Shown here: in pieces, positions 9,648 to 19,911 of the stretch | How positions within the stretch are numbered: position 1 is the stretch's first letter | How the letters are laid out: every line of letters starts with the position of its first letter | Source: Peribacillus sp. Bi96 | Lineage (GTDB): Bacteria > Bacillota > Bacilli > Bacillales > DSM-1321 | Reading direction: 5' to 3' | Length of the DNA stretch: 64,000 bases | Assembly (NCBI RefSeq): GCF_918698115.1 | Contig: NZ_CAKKLV010000001.1 | Location: 248,001 to 312,000, forward strand | The notes under the pieces: model-generated | Databases searched by the model: none | The model's input: only the letters and a program-made list of their open reading frames with translations | Told to the model about the DNA's origin: nothing | Translations under genes and position numbers: made by a program

Positions 9648-11969
9648 ATGACTGATAAAGAAATCATCGTCCCCCTCCTGCCGCTTAGAGGACTGCTTGT
9701 ATATCCAACAATGGTACTTCATTTAGATGTAGGCCGAGATAAATCGGTACAAGCCCTTGAGAAAGCAATGGTGGAAGACCATCTTATATTTTTGACGACA
9801 CAACAAGATGTTTCGTTGGACGAACCAGGTGAAGAAGATTTATTTAAAATGGGCACTTTGACAAAGGTAAAACAAATGTTGAAGCTTCCGAATGGCACGA
9901 TCCGGGTGTTGGTGGAAGGATTGAACCGAGCAGAGGTCATTGAATTTTACGATTATGAGACACATTTTGGTGCCAAGATTAAAATATATGAAGACAGTGA
10001 CGAAAAAGATGCTGAACATCAAGCATTAATGCGCACTCTACTGGATTATTTTGAACAATACATAAAAATGTCCAAGAAAATAACTGGTGAAACGTTTTCA
10101 TCCACTTCCGATATTGAAGAGCCGGGGAGATTAGCGGATATAATCGCTTCCCATTTGCCTTTGAAATTGAAGGAGAAGCAAGAAGTGCTTGAGACGATCG
10201 ATATGAAAAAGCGTTTAAGCCGTGTAATCGAGATCATCAATAACGAGAAAGAAGTTCTTTTTCTCGAGAAAAAGATCGGTCAGCGTGTTAAGCGTTCCAT
10301 GGAGCGGACTCAAAAAGAATATTATTTACGTGAACAAATGAAAGCGATCCAAAAGGAATTGGGCGATAAAGAAGGAAAAACGGGGGAGATAGAAGTCCTC
10401 AACGAAAAGATAGAAGAAGCGGATATGCCAGAGCACATTAAACAAACGGCATTAAAGGAATTGGACCGTTATGAAAAAGTGCCGTCCAGCTCAGCCGAGA
10501 GCTCAGTCATTCGCAACTATATTGAATGGTTGATCTCGCTTCCTTGGTCCAATGCCACTAAAGATGACTTGAATATTCATAAAGCTGAAAAAATCCTGAA
10601 CAGGGATCACCATGGTTTGGAAAAGGTGAAAGAGCGGGTGCTTGAGTATTTAGCCGTCCAACAATTGACCAATTCATTGAAAGGACCGATCCTTTGCTTA
10701 GTGGGACCCCCTGGCGTCGGAAAAACCAGTCTGGCTAAATCGATCGCGTCATCACTGAACAGGAATTTCGTTCGTATTTCTTTAGGCGGGGTGCGTGATG
10801 AGTCAGAAATCCGGGGACATCGCCGCACGTATGTAGGAGCAATGCCAGGACGGATCATCCAAGGTATGAAAAAAGCTGGAACGATCAATCCGGTCTTCTT
10901 GCTGGATGAAGTGGATAAAATGTCCAATGACTTTAGGGGTGATCCATCTGCAGCGATGCTTGAGGTGCTGGATCCGGAGCAAAATCATAATTTCAGTGAT
11001 CATTATATTGAAGAAACGTATAATCTTTCCAAAGTCATGTTCATAGCGACGGCAAACAATTTGGCATCGATTCCTGGACCGCTACGTGATCGTATGGAAA
11101 TCATTTCGATTGCAGGTTATACTGAGATAGAGAAACTTCACATAGCCAAGGATCACCTGCTGCCTAGACAGTTGGAAAACCATGGTCTATTGAAGACACA
11201 ACTGCAAGTTCGTGAGGAAGCTCTTACCAAAATCATTCGTTATTATACTCGGGAAGCCGGTGTTCGGAGTCTGGAACGACAGCTTGCAAGCATCTGTCGG
11301 AAGACTGCGAAAATCATCGTGTCCGGAGATAAAAAGCGGGTCGTCATTTCTGAAAAGAATGTCGAGGAGTTTTTAGGGAAAACCATGTTCCATTATGGAC
11401 AGGCTGAAGTCGAGAACCAAGTCGGTGTAGCTAATGGTTTAGCTTACACGTCGGTTGGCGGCGATACGCTTCAAATCGAGGTTTCCTTATCACCAGGTAA
11501 AGGCAAACTTATCCTGACAGGAAAGCTTGGCGATGTAATGAAAGAGTCAGCCCAGGCTGCTTTCAGTTATGTACGGTCGAAAACCGAGAAACTTCATATT
11601 GATAAGGACTTCCATGAGAAATATGATATCCATATTCATGTCCCTGAAGGCGCTGTCCCTAAAGATGGCCCTTCTGCAGGTATCACGATTGCAACAGCGT
11701 TAATATCGGCCCTCACTAATAGGCCGATCAGAAAAGAGGTAGGCATGACAGGCGAAATTACATTACGCGGACGGGTTCTTCCAATCGGCGGGCTTAAAGA
11801 AAAATCTTTAGCGGCTCACCGGGCAGGACTTACGAAAATCATCATCCCGCAAAATAACGAAAAGGATATTGATGATATCCCGGAGAGTGTCCGTAAAGCA
11901 TTAACATTTGTTCCAGTTTCACACGTAGATGAAGTCCTTGAGCATGCATTGGTAGGTGTGAACGAATGA
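9648..11969 (+). CDS. lonA: LonA, ATP-dependent protease La
   Basis: Cytosolic AAA+ serine protease for damaged and regulatory proteins. 773 residues. Seen: the N-terminal LON substrate domain (residues 7-200), coiled helical region, Walker [10 protein letters not shown] (near residue 354), Walker [11 protein letters not shown], and the C-terminal protease with catalytic Ser in KDGPSAGIT (near residue 678) and Lys in [14 protein letters not shown] (near residue 721). The stop overlaps the next start by four bases (ATGA), so ysxC is translationally coupled. Confidence 0.98.
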   Translation: MTDKEIIVPLLPLRGLLVYPTMVLHLDVGRDKSVQALEKAMVEDHLIFLTTQQDVSLDEPGEEDLFKMGTLTKVKQMLKLPNGTIRVLVEGLNRAEVIEFYDYETHFGAKIKIYEDSDEKDAEHQALMRTLLDYFEQYIKMSKKITGETFSSTSDIEEPGRLADIIASHLPLKLKEKQEVLETIDMKKRLSRVIEIINNEKEVLFLEKKIGQRVKRSMERTQKEYYLREQMKAIQKELGDKEGKTGEIEVLNEKIEEADMPEHIKQTALKELDRYEKVPSSSAESSVIRNYIEWLISLPWSNATKDDLNIHKAEKILNRDHHGLEKVKERVLEYLAVQQLTNSLKGPILCLVGPPGVGKTSLAKSIASSLNRNFVRISLGGVRDESEIRGHRRTYVGAMPGRIIQGMKKAGTINPVFLLDEVDKMSNDFRGDPSAAMLEVLDPEQNHNFSDHYIEETYNLSKVMFIATANNLASIPGPLRDRMEIISIAGYTEIEKLHIAKDHLLPRQLENHGLLKTQLQVREEALTKIIRYYTREAGVRSLERQLASICRKTAKIIVSGDKKRVVISEKNVEEFLGKTMFHYGQAEVENQVGVANGLAYTSVGGDTLQIEVSLSPGKGKLILTGKLGDVMKESAQAAFSYVRSKTEKLHIDKDFHEKYDIHIHVPEGAVPKDGPSAGITIATALISALTNRPIRKEVGMTGEITLRGRVLPIGGLKEKSLAAHRAGLTKIIIPQNNEKDIDDIPESVRKALTFVPVSHVDEVLEHALVGVNE

Positions 11970-12547
11970 AAGTGACAAGTTCAGATATTGTCATCAGTGC
12001 TGTGAAGCCTGAACAATATCCCAATACTCCAATACCGGAGTTTGCTTTGGCAGGCCGTTCCAATGTTGGGAAATCGAGTTTCATCAACAAAATGATCAAT
12101 CGAAAAAACTTGGCGCGCACATCCTCTAAACCGGGTAAGACGCAAACCTTGAATTTTTACATCATAAATGAAGCACTCCATTTTGTGGATGTACCGGGTT
12201 ATGGTTATGCTAAGGTATCTAAAACGGAGCGCGATGCTTGGGGAAGGATGATCGAGACATACTTCACTTCCCGTGATCAGTTATGCGCTGCGCTTCTGAT
12301 TGTCGATTTGCGTCATCCGCCGACAAAGGATGATATCGCAATGTACGAATTCCTAAAGCATTATGACCTGCCCCGGATCGTTATTGCCACAAAAGCGGAT
12401 AAAATTCCAAAAGGCAAATGGCAGAAGCACTTAAAAATCACACGCCAAACGTTAAATATGGAAAAAGAAGATGAATTGCTTCTTTTCTCAGGAGAAACAG
12501 GCGAAGGGAAAGAACAAGCCTGGGGCGTCCTTAAGAAATATATGTAA
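11966..12547 (+). CDS. ysxC: YsxC (EngB), GTPase for 50S ribosome assembly
   Basis: Essential TRAFAC-class GTPase that acts in late 50S subunit maturation. 193 residues. Seen: G1 GRSNVGKSS (near residue 30), G2 Thr in [11 protein letters not shown]3 [10 protein letters not shown]4 ATKADK, and the G5-like SGETGEG. It overlaps lonA by four bases. The lonA-ysxC-hemA order is conserved in Bacillus. Confidence 0.97.
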   Translation: MKVTSSDIVISAVKPEQYPNTPIPEFALAGRSNVGKSSFINKMINRKNLARTSSKPGKTQTLNFYIINEALHFVDVPGYGYAKVSKTERDAWGRMIETYFTSRDQLCAALLIVDLRHPPTKDDIAMYEFLKHYDLPRIVIATKADKIPKGKWQKHLKITRQTLNMEKEDELLLFSGETGEGKEQAWGVLKKYM

Positions 12548-12550
12548 TAG

Positions 12551-12584
12551 AAAAGGGTATTCCGCATCTGGAATACCCTTTTTC
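12551..12584. terminator. Bidirectional terminator between ysxC and the convergent LiaI-like gene
   Basis: 13-bp perfect stem AAAAGGGTATTCC / GGAATACCCTTTT with T-run on one side and A-run on the other, between two converging genes. Confidence 0.93.
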
Positions 12585-12618
12585 GTATGTATTTTTCGAA
12601 ATATACGATTAACCATCT

Positions 12619-13101
12619 TTACTTTTTTCGAACTAGAAAAAAGATGCCGATTGCCATCAAGGCAAATGGCCAAAACCTTTCGATGTTTGCCGTGCTTGTT
12701 TCAACAATCCCGAAAGACGTTGTGATTTTATCGTAGAAAAAGAAAAGGATCGAGATGATGAGTAATATCATCCCATGAAACATTCCAGAATTTGTTTTGC
12801 GTGCCCGGAGAATAAATCCCAGTGAGATGATTAAAATAAAGATACCTATATTATCCGGCCAAATATCTAGGTTCTCGACGATGTGGAAATGAGCCCCAAA
12901 CCCCAGCAAGATGACGCCTGGAAGGATGGACTCATATTCATTACCGCTATAAGCCTGAATTAAGAAGGCGGCACCAACTATACATAATAAAGTGGGCCAG
13001 CTATAAAAGCCTGGAAAGATTTCCATTTTAGAGTGTTCAAGAAAAAAATAGAGACCGAAACCGATTAAGACGATTCCGGGAAAAATACGTTGCGTTTTCA
13101 T
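12619..13101 (-). CDS. Small polytopic membrane protein, LiaI/LiaF-TM-like
   Basis: 160 residues with about six short hydrophobic segments. Two similar halves start with FPGIVLIGFGLYFF (residue 7) and LPGVILLGFGAHFH (residue 60); the IxPGxxLIxxG pattern is the hallmark of the LiaI-LiaF-like transmembrane domain. No extracellular domain or enzyme motif. Such proteins in Firmicutes are linked to the cell-envelope stress response, but no regulator gene is adjacent, so the role is unknown. It is transcribed opposite to ysxC and hemA and ends near the shared terminator. Confidence 0.75.
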   Translation of the reverse strand: MKTQRIFPGIVLIGFGLYFFLEHSKMEIFPGFYSWPTLLCIVGAAFLIQAYSGNEYESILPGVILLGFGAHFHIVENLDIWPDNIGIFILIISLGFILRARKTNSGMFHGMILLIISILFFFYDKITTSFGIVETSTANIERFWPFALMAIGIFFLVRKK

Positions 13102-13307
13102 TTTATCCTCCTATGCAATTCGATTACTTGAAGTTTTTTGCCATTTTTGATATGGTACTTTTGTACACAATGTCGAACTATGTATGTAACTTACAAATCA
13201 CCGCTTAGACACCTTTTGTAGCAATTCAGGCGTTTAGGCTGTCTTTTCATGGTAGCATACGTTTTCATAAACTGTTCATATTATTTGCGTGAATCCATTT
13301 TAGTACA

Positions 13308-13316
13308 TGGTATAAT
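13308..13316 (+). promoter_or_regulatory. Extended -10 promoter of hemA
   Basis: TGG followed by TATAAT (13311-13316), 40 bases upstream of the hemA start; no good -35 hexamer, as is usual for extended -10 promoters. I looked for a PerR box, known for B. subtilis hemA, and could not convincingly place one. Confidence 0.6.
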
Positions 13317-13355
13317 AAATTTACATGAAAAATTTTGGGGGTGCAAAACAAAAGG

Positions 13356-14705
13356 ATGCATATTTTAGCGGTTGGTATAAATTACAAAACTGCCCCTGTT
13401 GAAATTCGGGAAAAACTGTCGTTTAACGAAGCCGAACTTGCCGAGGCAATGAAAGCTCTTAAAAATAAAAAAAGCATTTTGGAAAATATCATTATTTCTA
13501 CATGTAACAGGACGGAAATATATGCGGTCGGTGACCAGCTTCATACAAGCAGGTATTATATCAAGGAATTTCTTTCGGAATGGTTTAACATCGATAAAGA
13601 AGAATTTTCTAAATACCTGTATATCTATGAAGGCGATGGGACTGTCGAGAATTTATTTTCAGTGACCTGCGGCTTGAATTCCATGATATTGGGAGAAACT
13701 CAAATTTTGGGACAAGTGCGTTCCAGCTATATGTTAGGACAGAAGGAAGATACGATTGGTACCGTTTTTAACCATCTCTTCAAACAAGCCCTTACATTAG
13801 CGAAAAAAGCCCATTCAGAGACGGAGATCAATACGAATGCCGTTTCTGTCAGCTATGCGGCAGTCGAGCTTGCGAAAAAAATCTTCGGTGGCCTGAATGG
13901 CAAGAACGTCTTGATTCTTGGTGCCGGTAAGATGGGTGAGCTAGCCATTCAAAACCTGCATAGTAATGGAGCAAACAGCATTACTGTCATTAACCGTACC
14001 TTTCAGAAAGCCGTCGACTTGGCCGAAAGATTCAATGGTACAGCGAAGCAGCTTCAAGAGCTGCAATGCGCTTTAGTGGATACGGACATCCTGATCACTT
14101 CCACTGGTTCAAAAAATCTTTTAGTAACAAAAGAAATGATGACATTCGTGAATAAGCTTCGTAAAGGCCGTCCTATTTTCATGGTCGATATCGCAGTGCC
14201 TCGTGACCTCGATCCATCATTGGGCGAGCTGGAGAATGTTTTCTTGTATGACATTGACGACCTTGAAGGGATCGTGCAAGCGAATATCGAAGAGCGTAAA
14301 AAAGCTGCCGAGAAAATAGAAATGATGATTGAATCTGAAATCGTTGATTTCAATCAATGGATTAATTTGCTTGGTGTGGTTCCTGTCATTTCTTCTTTAC
14401 GGGAGAAATCCTTATCCATTCAAAAGGAAACGATGGAAAGTATCGAAAGAAAGCTTCCGCATTTAAGTGAACGTGATAAAAAAGTACTGAACAAACATAC
14501 AAAGAGCATCATCAACCAAATGTTAAAAGATCCGATTCTTTATGCAAAAGAGCTTGCGGATGAGCCGAATGCAAAAGAACAATTAAATAATTTCGTGAAA
14601 ATCTTCCATTTAGAGGAATTGATAGAAGACCAGCTGGTGGCGGATGATGAAAAAGAACGGAACAGCTCCAAGGCATCTCTATTGAATCCACTTCCTGTCC
14701 AGTAA
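13356..14705 (+). CDS. hemA: Glutamyl-tRNA reductase
   Basis: NADPH-dependent reduction of glutamyl-tRNA to glutamate-1-semialdehyde, first committed step of C5 heme synthesis. 449 residues from the ATG at 13356, which gives the family N-terminus [23 protein letters not shown]; the frame is open upstream to a TTG at 13335. Seen: catalytic Cys in STCNRTEIY (near residue 50), [16 protein letters not shown], and the NADPH-binding GAGKMGELA (near residue 190). First gene of hemAXCDBL. Confidence 0.97.
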   Translation: MHILAVGINYKTAPVEIREKLSFNEAELAEAMKALKNKKSILENIIISTCNRTEIYAVGDQLHTSRYYIKEFLSEWFNIDKEEFSKYLYIYEGDGTVENLFSVTCGLNSMILGETQILGQVRSSYMLGQKEDTIGTVFNHLFKQALTLAKKAHSETEINTNAVSVSYAAVELAKKIFGGLNGKNVLILGAGKMGELAIQNLHSNGANSITVINRTFQKAVDLAERFNGTAKQLQELQCALVDTDILITSTGSKNLLVTKEMMTFVNKLRKGRPIFMVDIAVPRDLDPSLGELENVFLYDIDDLEGIVQANIEERKKAAEKIEMMIESEIVDFNQWINLLGVVPVISSLREKSLSIQKETMESIERKLPHLSERDKKVLNKHTKSIINQMLKDPILYAKELADEPNAKEQLNNFVKIFHLEELIEDQLVADDEKERNSSKASLLNPLPVQ

Positions 14706-14715
14706 TGAGGTAGAT

Positions 14716-15546
14716 ATGGAATTAATAATGACAAGATTGCATGAAGCCACTGTATTGTTGTATGCCATCAGTATGCTTTTATATTTTATTGACTTCCTTA
14801 ATAATAACCAGAAGGCGAACAAGGTCGCTTTCTGGTTGCTTTCTATTGTTTGGGTACTGCAAACAATTTTTTTGTTTCTGTATGTATTGAAAACGGGAAG
14901 ATTCCCGGTATTGACGATTTTTGAAGGCTTATATTTTTATGCATGGGTCCTCATATCGTTATCATTGGTTATTAACCGTTTGCTAAGAGTCGATTTTACG
15001 GTCTTTTTTACGAATGTTTTAGGTTTTATGGTCATGGCCATCCATACCTTTGCACCAGTTCAGATAGAATCTCAAGTACTTGCACAGCGTCTCGTTTCAG
15101 AGCTTTTGCTCATACATATCACTTTTGCCATTCTATCTTACGGGGCCTTTACTCTTTCATTCGTGTTTTCACTACTATACTTAATTCAATATGATTTATT
15201 GAAACGGAAGAAGTGGGGAAAACGGCTGCTTCGACTCGGCGATTTAACAAAGCTTGAGCATATGTCTTATGTCCTTGCTGTAATAGGTGTTCCGTTATTA
15301 GTGGTCTCGCTTATCTTGGGCATTCAATGGGCATATATAAAAGTGCCTGGAGTATCCTGGCTGGATATGAAGATCATCGGTTCGTTTATTTTGCTCATCG
15401 GTTACAGTGTATTTTTATACTTGAAAATTCGGAAACAAATGTATGGAAGGACACTAGCCTTTCTGAATATTGGATCTTTCATGATTGTGTTAATAAACTT
15501 TTTCCTTTTTGGAAGCCTTTCAACATTCCACTTTTGGAATACATAG
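14716..15546 (+). CDS. hemX: HemX, membrane protein of the heme operon (CcsA-like)
   Basis: 276 residues with eight predicted membrane helices and the cytochrome c assembly (CcsA/CcmC-like) pattern, including YGAFTLSFVFSLLYLIQ. In B. subtilis HemX lowers the steady-state amount of HemA. It lies 10 bases after hemA and 9 before hemC. The first ATG (14716) follows GAGGTAG; a second in-frame ATG at 14728 is possible. Confidence 0.93.
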   Translation: MELIMTRLHEATVLLYAISMLLYFIDFLNNNQKANKVAFWLLSIVWVLQTIFLFLYVLKTGRFPVLTIFEGLYFYAWVLISLSLVINRLLRVDFTVFFTNVLGFMVMAIHTFAPVQIESQVLAQRLVSELLLIHITFAILSYGAFTLSFVFSLLYLIQYDLLKRKKWGKRLLRLGDLTKLEHMSYVLAVIGVPLLVVSLILGIQWAYIKVPGVSWLDMKIIGSFILLIGYSVFLYLKIRKQMYGRTLAFLNIGSFMIVLINFFLFGSLSTFHFWNT

Positions 15547-15555
15547 GAGGAAACT

Positions 15556-16488
15556 ATGAGAAAAATCATTGTCGGTTCTAGACGTAGTAAATTAGCGATC
15601 ACCCAAACAAACTGGGTGATCAAACAACTTAAAGAGCTTGGGGCTCCATATGAGTTCGAGGTGAAGGAAATTGTCACGAAGGGTGACCAAATTCTTGATG
15701 TAACACTTTCCAAGGTTGGCGGTAAAGGCTTATTCGTTAAAGAAATTGAACAAGCGATGCTGGATAAAGAGATCGATATGGCTGTACATAGTATGAAAGA
15801 TATGCCGGCAGTGCTACCAGAAGGATTGACGATTGGTTGCATACCACCGAGGGAGGATCACCGGGATGCTTTGATTTCAAAGAACCACGAAACCCTTTCT
15901 GAAATGAAGCCCGGTTCCATCATAGGTACGAGCAGTTTGCGCAGAGGTGCTCAAATTTTGGCAAGAAGACCGGATCTTGAAATTAAATGGATTCGCGGAA
16001 ATATCGATACCCGTTTGAATAAGCTGAAAACGGAAGATTATGATGCTATCATCCTAGCGGCAGCCGGACTATCAAGAATGGGATGGAAGCAGGATATCGT
16101 ATCGGAATTTTTAGATGAGGATATTTGTATTCCTGCAGTTGGCCAAGGAGCACTTTCCATTGAATGCCGTGAAGACGACAAAGAGCTGCTGGCAGAACTT
16201 GCAAAATTAACCTGTGAAAAAACGAAAAGAACGGTTGAAGCGGAACGTGCCTTTTTGGATAAAATGGAAGGCGGTTGCCAAGTGCCGATTGCCGGATTTG
16301 CGGTAGCAAAAGATAATGAATCTGTTTCCTTGACGGCTTTGGTCGCTTCTCCGGATGGAAAGGTGATTTATAAAGAAATGGTTGAGGGGACTGACCCTGA
16401 GGCAGTTGGACATGCTGCTGCCAAACAGATTAGTGAAATGGGCGGTAAAGCGTTGATCGATCGCGTAAAAGAGGAGCTTGATCAGTAA
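15556..16488 (+). CDS. hemC: Porphobilinogen deaminase (hydroxymethylbilane synthase)
   Basis: Polymerises four porphobilinogens to hydroxymethylbilane. 310 residues. Seen: [17 protein letters not shown] at the N-terminus, the active-site Asp region [35 protein letters not shown], and the dipyrromethane-cofactor Cys in [13 protein letters not shown] (near residue 240). The stop codon overlaps the hemD start (TAATG). Confidence 0.98.
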   Translation: MRKIIVGSRRSKLAITQTNWVIKQLKELGAPYEFEVKEIVTKGDQILDVTLSKVGGKGLFVKEIEQAMLDKEIDMAVHSMKDMPAVLPEGLTIGCIPPREDHRDALISKNHETLSEMKPGSIIGTSSLRRGAQILARRPDLEIKWIRGNIDTRLNKLKTEDYDAIILAAAGLSRMGWKQDIVSEFLDEDICIPAVGQGALSIECREDDKELLAELAKLTCEKTKRTVEAERAFLDKMEGGCQVPIAGFAVAKDNESVSLTALVASPDGKVIYKEMVEGTDPEAVGHAAAKQISEMGGKALIDRVKEELDQ

Positions 16489-17264
16489 TGAATCCCTTTC
16501 AACCTCTTAAGGATTATCAGGTATTAATCACCAGAGGGAAAGGGCAGGCTGATGGTTTAAAAGATTCGATCGAGAAAAATGGCGGAACGCCGCTTCTTGT
16601 ACCATTGCTTGAGTTCACTCTTCCAGATCATTTGGAAGATGTTCAACAGCGGTTAGATGAGCTGAATACTTATGACTGGATTATTTTGACCAGTCAAAAT
16701 GGAGTGGAATTCTTCTTTAAGCTTCTTGGTAAAAAGCCTGTCAGGCTTCCGAAAATAGCCGTCATCGGCTCAAAAACGGAAGCGGCCCTGAAAGGACATG
16801 GATATAAGGCGGATTTTGTCCCAACGCAGTTTGTTGCTGAAGGGTTTGTATCAGAGTTCATTCCCTTACTAGATTCCGGGACACGTGTGTTGCTGGCAAA
16901 AGGAAATCTCGCAAGGGCGGTAATTGCGGAGACAATCAATGAAGCTGGTGTATCCTGTGATGAAGTGATTATTTATCATACCGTACTTCCCGGAAGCAGT
17001 GAAAAACAACTCGTTCAACTTATAACGAATCATGAAATCGACATCATCACCTTTACGAGTTCTTCGACGGTCAATCATTTCTTGCAGATCATGGAACGCC
17101 ATGAACTGGGTACATACATAGACCGGATCATCATCGCTTGCATCGGGCCGGTTGCCGCTAAAACGGCTGCTAAACATGGGCTATCCGTCGATGTGTGTCC
17201 AGCTGTTTATACAACGGAAGCCATGGTCGCGGATATCATACGATTCATAAGTGAAATGAAATAA
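16488..17264 (+). CDS. hemD: Uroporphyrinogen-III synthase
   Basis: Closes and inverts ring D of hydroxymethylbilane to give uroporphyrinogen III. 258 residues; the family has little sequence conservation, but VLITRGKGQADGL, DWIILTSQNGVEFFF and ITFTSSSTVNHF are typical. The one-base overlap with hemC and its place before hemB settle the call. Confidence 0.95.
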   Translation: MNPFQPLKDYQVLITRGKGQADGLKDSIEKNGGTPLLVPLLEFTLPDHLEDVQQRLDELNTYDWIILTSQNGVEFFFKLLGKKPVRLPKIAVIGSKTEAALKGHGYKADFVPTQFVAEGFVSEFIPLLDSGTRVLLAKGNLARAVIAETINEAGVSCDEVIIYHTVLPGSSEKQLVQLITNHEIDIITFTSSSTVNHFLQIMERHELGTYIDRIIIACIGPVAAKTAAKHGLSVDVCPAVYTTEAMVADIIRFISEMK

Positions 17265-17282
17265 TAAAGGAGGAACTTTCTA

Positions 17283-18278
17283 ATGAAAAACATTCCATTC
17301 AACCGTCACCGTCGCTTACGTGCAAGTGCCGGAATGAGGGCTTTAGTCCGTGAAACACAATTGCATAAAGAGGATTTGATCTATCCGATCTTCGTCATTG
17401 ACGGTGAACAGGTAAAAAATGAAATTAACTCGATGCCGGGTATCTATCAGCTTTCCATGGATAATCTGGGTGCGGAAATGGATGAAGTCGTGAGTCTGGG
17501 CATAAAGTCGGTCATTTTATTCGGTGTTCCTTTTGATCATGATAAAGACGAACAAGGAACGGGTGCGTTTCACCATAACGGACTTGTTCAAGAGGCAACC
17601 CGCCTTATCAAAAAACAATATCCTGAAGTCATTGTCATTGCAGATACATGCCTTTGTGAGTATACAAGCCATGGTCATTGCGGTGTCGTAGAAGGGGAAA
17701 AAATCCTGAATGACGCATCTCTTGACCTTCTTGCCAAAACGGCAATCAGCCAGGCTGAGGCCGGCGCTGATATCATTGCCCCTTCCAATATGATGGACGG
17801 TTTCGTTGCGGCCATCCGAGCAGGTTTGGATGAAGCGGGTTATGAAGATATTCCGATCATGTCCTATGCGGTGAAATACGCTTCGGCTTTTTACGGCCCA
17901 TTCCGTGATGCAGCGAATGGGGCGCCACAATTTGGCGATAGGAAGACGTACCAAATGGACCCTGCCAATCGTCTTGAGGCGTTCCGTGAAGCTGAATCCG
18001 ATGTTGAAGAAGGTGCAGATTTCTTAATCGTGAAACCAGCCCTATCCTACATGGACATCATCAGGGATGTTAAAAATAATTTTAATCTTCCTGTTGTTTC
18101 CTACAATGTCAGCGGTGAATATTCAATGGTTAAGGCAGCTGCCCAAAATGGCTGGATTGATGAAAAAGCGATAGTGATGGAAATGCTGACAGGCTTAAAA
18201 CGTGCAGGTTCCGACTTGATCATCACGTATTTTTCAAAAGAGGTAGCACGCTGGATAAATGAAGAAAATCAAAGATGA
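17283..18278 (+). CDS. hemB: Delta-aminolevulinic acid dehydratase (porphobilinogen synthase)
   Basis: Condenses two 5-aminolevulinates to porphobilinogen. 331 residues. Seen: the zinc-cysteine motif [15 protein letters not shown] (near residue 121), one active-site Lys in [13 protein letters not shown] and the Schiff-base Lys in the second conserved segment of this kind, plus [24 protein letters not shown] is well placed before the ATG. Confidence 0.98.
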   Translation: MKNIPFNRHRRLRASAGMRALVRETQLHKEDLIYPIFVIDGEQVKNEINSMPGIYQLSMDNLGAEMDEVVSLGIKSVILFGVPFDHDKDEQGTGAFHHNGLVQEATRLIKKQYPEVIVIADTCLCEYTSHGHCGVVEGEKILNDASLDLLAKTAISQAEAGADIIAPSNMMDGFVAAIRAGLDEAGYEDIPIMSYAVKYASAFYGPFRDAANGAPQFGDRKTYQMDPANRLEAFREAESDVEEGADFLIVKPALSYMDIIRDVKNNFNLPVVSYNVSGEYSMVKAAAQNGWIDEKAIVMEMLTGLKRAGSDLIITYFSKEVARWINEENQR

Positions 18279-18316
18279 TAACAAACATAACCTGAAATGG
18301 AAAAGGGGATTGAATC

Positions 18317-19606
18317 ATGCGGTCATATGAAAAATCGAAAAAAGCGTTTGCCGAAGCAAAAAAATTGATGCCGGGCGGCGTGAATAGCCCTGTGCGTGCC
18401 TTCAAATCTGTGGACATGGATCCCATTTTCATGGAGCGTGGAAAAGGTTCGAAAATGTATGATATCGATGGCAATGAGTATATTGACTATGTTCTTTCAT
18501 GGGGACCGCTTATCCTTGGTCACACGAATGACCGTGTCGTTGAATCATTGAAAAAGATAGCTGAATCAGGTACAAGCTTTGGAACCTCTACGCTGATTGA
18601 GAATGAACTGGCTAAGTTGGTCATCGAACGGGTGCCTTCGATTGAGATGATCCGGATGGTATCATCAGGAACAGAAGCAACCATGAGTGCTCTAAGGTTG
18701 GCGCGAGGCGTTACAGGTCGGGATAAAATCCTGAAATTCGAAGGTTCTTATCATGGACATGGCGATTCATTGTTAATCAAAGCTGGATCCGGCGTTGCAA
18801 CCTTAGGTTTACCGGATAGCCCGGGAGTACCGGAAGGCATTGCAAAAAATACGATTACCGTGCCATATAATGATCTTGCTGCAACCAAATATGCGTTTGA
18901 ACAATTTGGTGAAGACATCGCCTGTATCATCGTAGAGCCTGTTGCAGGGAACATGGGCGTCGTTCCGCCACAACCTGGATTCCTCGAAGGCTTACGCGAA
19001 GTGACGACACAATACGGCGCTCTATTGATCTTTGACGAAGTAATGACAGGGTTCCGTGTCGGCTATAATTGTGCACAAGGTTATTTTGACATCGTTCCTG
19101 ACCTGACTTGCCTTGGGAAAGTAATTGGCGGCGGCTTACCTGTCGGAGCTTTCGGAGGCAAGCGCGAATTCATGGAACAAATAGCTCCGAGCGGGACAAT
19201 CTATCAAGCAGGAACATTGTCCGGTAACCCTTTGGCAATGACGGCTGGTCTTGAAACACTGAGCCAATTAACTCCTGAATCGTATGAAGAGTTCACCCGA
19301 AAAGGTGATATGCTCGAAAAAGGCATTGGCGAAGCAGCGGAAAAGTACGGTGTTCCGTATACATTCAATCGTGCCGGTTCCATGATTGGACTTTTCTTTA
19401 CGAATGAAGAAGTGATCAATTATGATACAGCTAAAACATCCGATTTAGAGTTCTTTGCTTCCTACTATAGGGAAATGGCGAATCAAGGCATTTACTTGCC
19501 ACCTTCCCAGTTTGAAGGATTATTCCTATCTACGGCACACAGTGATGAAGATATCGAAAAAACCATTGCAGCTACAGAACAGGCTTTTGCGAAATTAAAA
19601 AAATGA
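18317..19606 (+). CDS. hemL: Glutamate-1-semialdehyde 2,1-aminomutase
   Basis: PLP-dependent conversion of glutamate-1-semialdehyde to 5-aminolevulinate, the step after HemA. 429 residues. Seen: [36 protein letters not shown] and the PLP-lysine segment [17 protein letters not shown] (near residue 268). Last gene of the heme operon, followed by a strong terminator. Confidence 0.97.
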   Translation: MRSYEKSKKAFAEAKKLMPGGVNSPVRAFKSVDMDPIFMERGKGSKMYDIDGNEYIDYVLSWGPLILGHTNDRVVESLKKIAESGTSFGTSTLIENELAKLVIERVPSIEMIRMVSSGTEATMSALRLARGVTGRDKILKFEGSYHGHGDSLLIKAGSGVATLGLPDSPGVPEGIAKNTITVPYNDLAATKYAFEQFGEDIACIIVEPVAGNMGVVPPQPGFLEGLREVTTQYGALLIFDEVMTGFRVGYNCAQGYFDIVPDLTCLGKVIGGGLPVGAFGGKREFMEQIAPSGTIYQAGTLSGNPLAMTAGLETLSQLTPESYEEFTRKGDMLEKGIGEAAEKYGVPYTFNRAGSMIGLFFTNEEVINYDTAKTSDLEFFASYYREMANQGIYLPPSQFEGLFLSTAHSDEDIEKTIAATEQAFAKLKK

Positions 19607-19626
19607 TTTGAATAAAACTATTAAGT

Positions 19627-19676
19627 CAGGCTCCCTTTTTCCAAACACTTTTGGAGAAAGGGAGCCTGTCTTTTTT
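19627..19676 (+). terminator. Terminator of the hemAXCDBL operon
   Basis: 19-bp stem from CAGGCTCCC (19627) to GGGAGCCTG (19668), one internal mismatch, loop of about five bases, then T6. Confidence 0.95.
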
Positions 19677-19835
19677 GAATTTATTCGATATTGGCCGAAA
19701 TAAAGTGAATGCAGGACGAATAAACTGGCAGAAGGCCGAAGTAAAGGCAAAAGCTAAAATAAATGCTTAATAAAATTACTTCTTTTTAAAAGGTCCAGCA
19801 AAAATAAGGACAAGATGGCTTCCGACGAAAAAAAG

Positions 19836-19864
19836 GAATAACCAATGGCCATCCTTCATAGATT
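19836..19864 (+). promoter_or_regulatory. Sigma-E-like promoter of spoVID
   Basis: GAATAAC (19836-19842; consensus kmATATT, 5 of 7), 14-base spacer, CATAGATT (19857-19864; consensus CATACAnT, one mismatch). The spoVID start is 48 bases downstream. B. subtilis spoVID is known to be sigma-E dependent. Confidence 0.65.
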
Positions 19865-19911
19865 GTTATTGGTATAGGTACCGTTTCCTGAAGCTGAAAG
19901 GAGGAGTTGTC

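Noticed and set aside
13308-13355. Possible PerR box upstream of hemA
   Set aside because: Only a partial TATAATAAATTTACA-like match; AT-rich chance similarity cannot be excluded.
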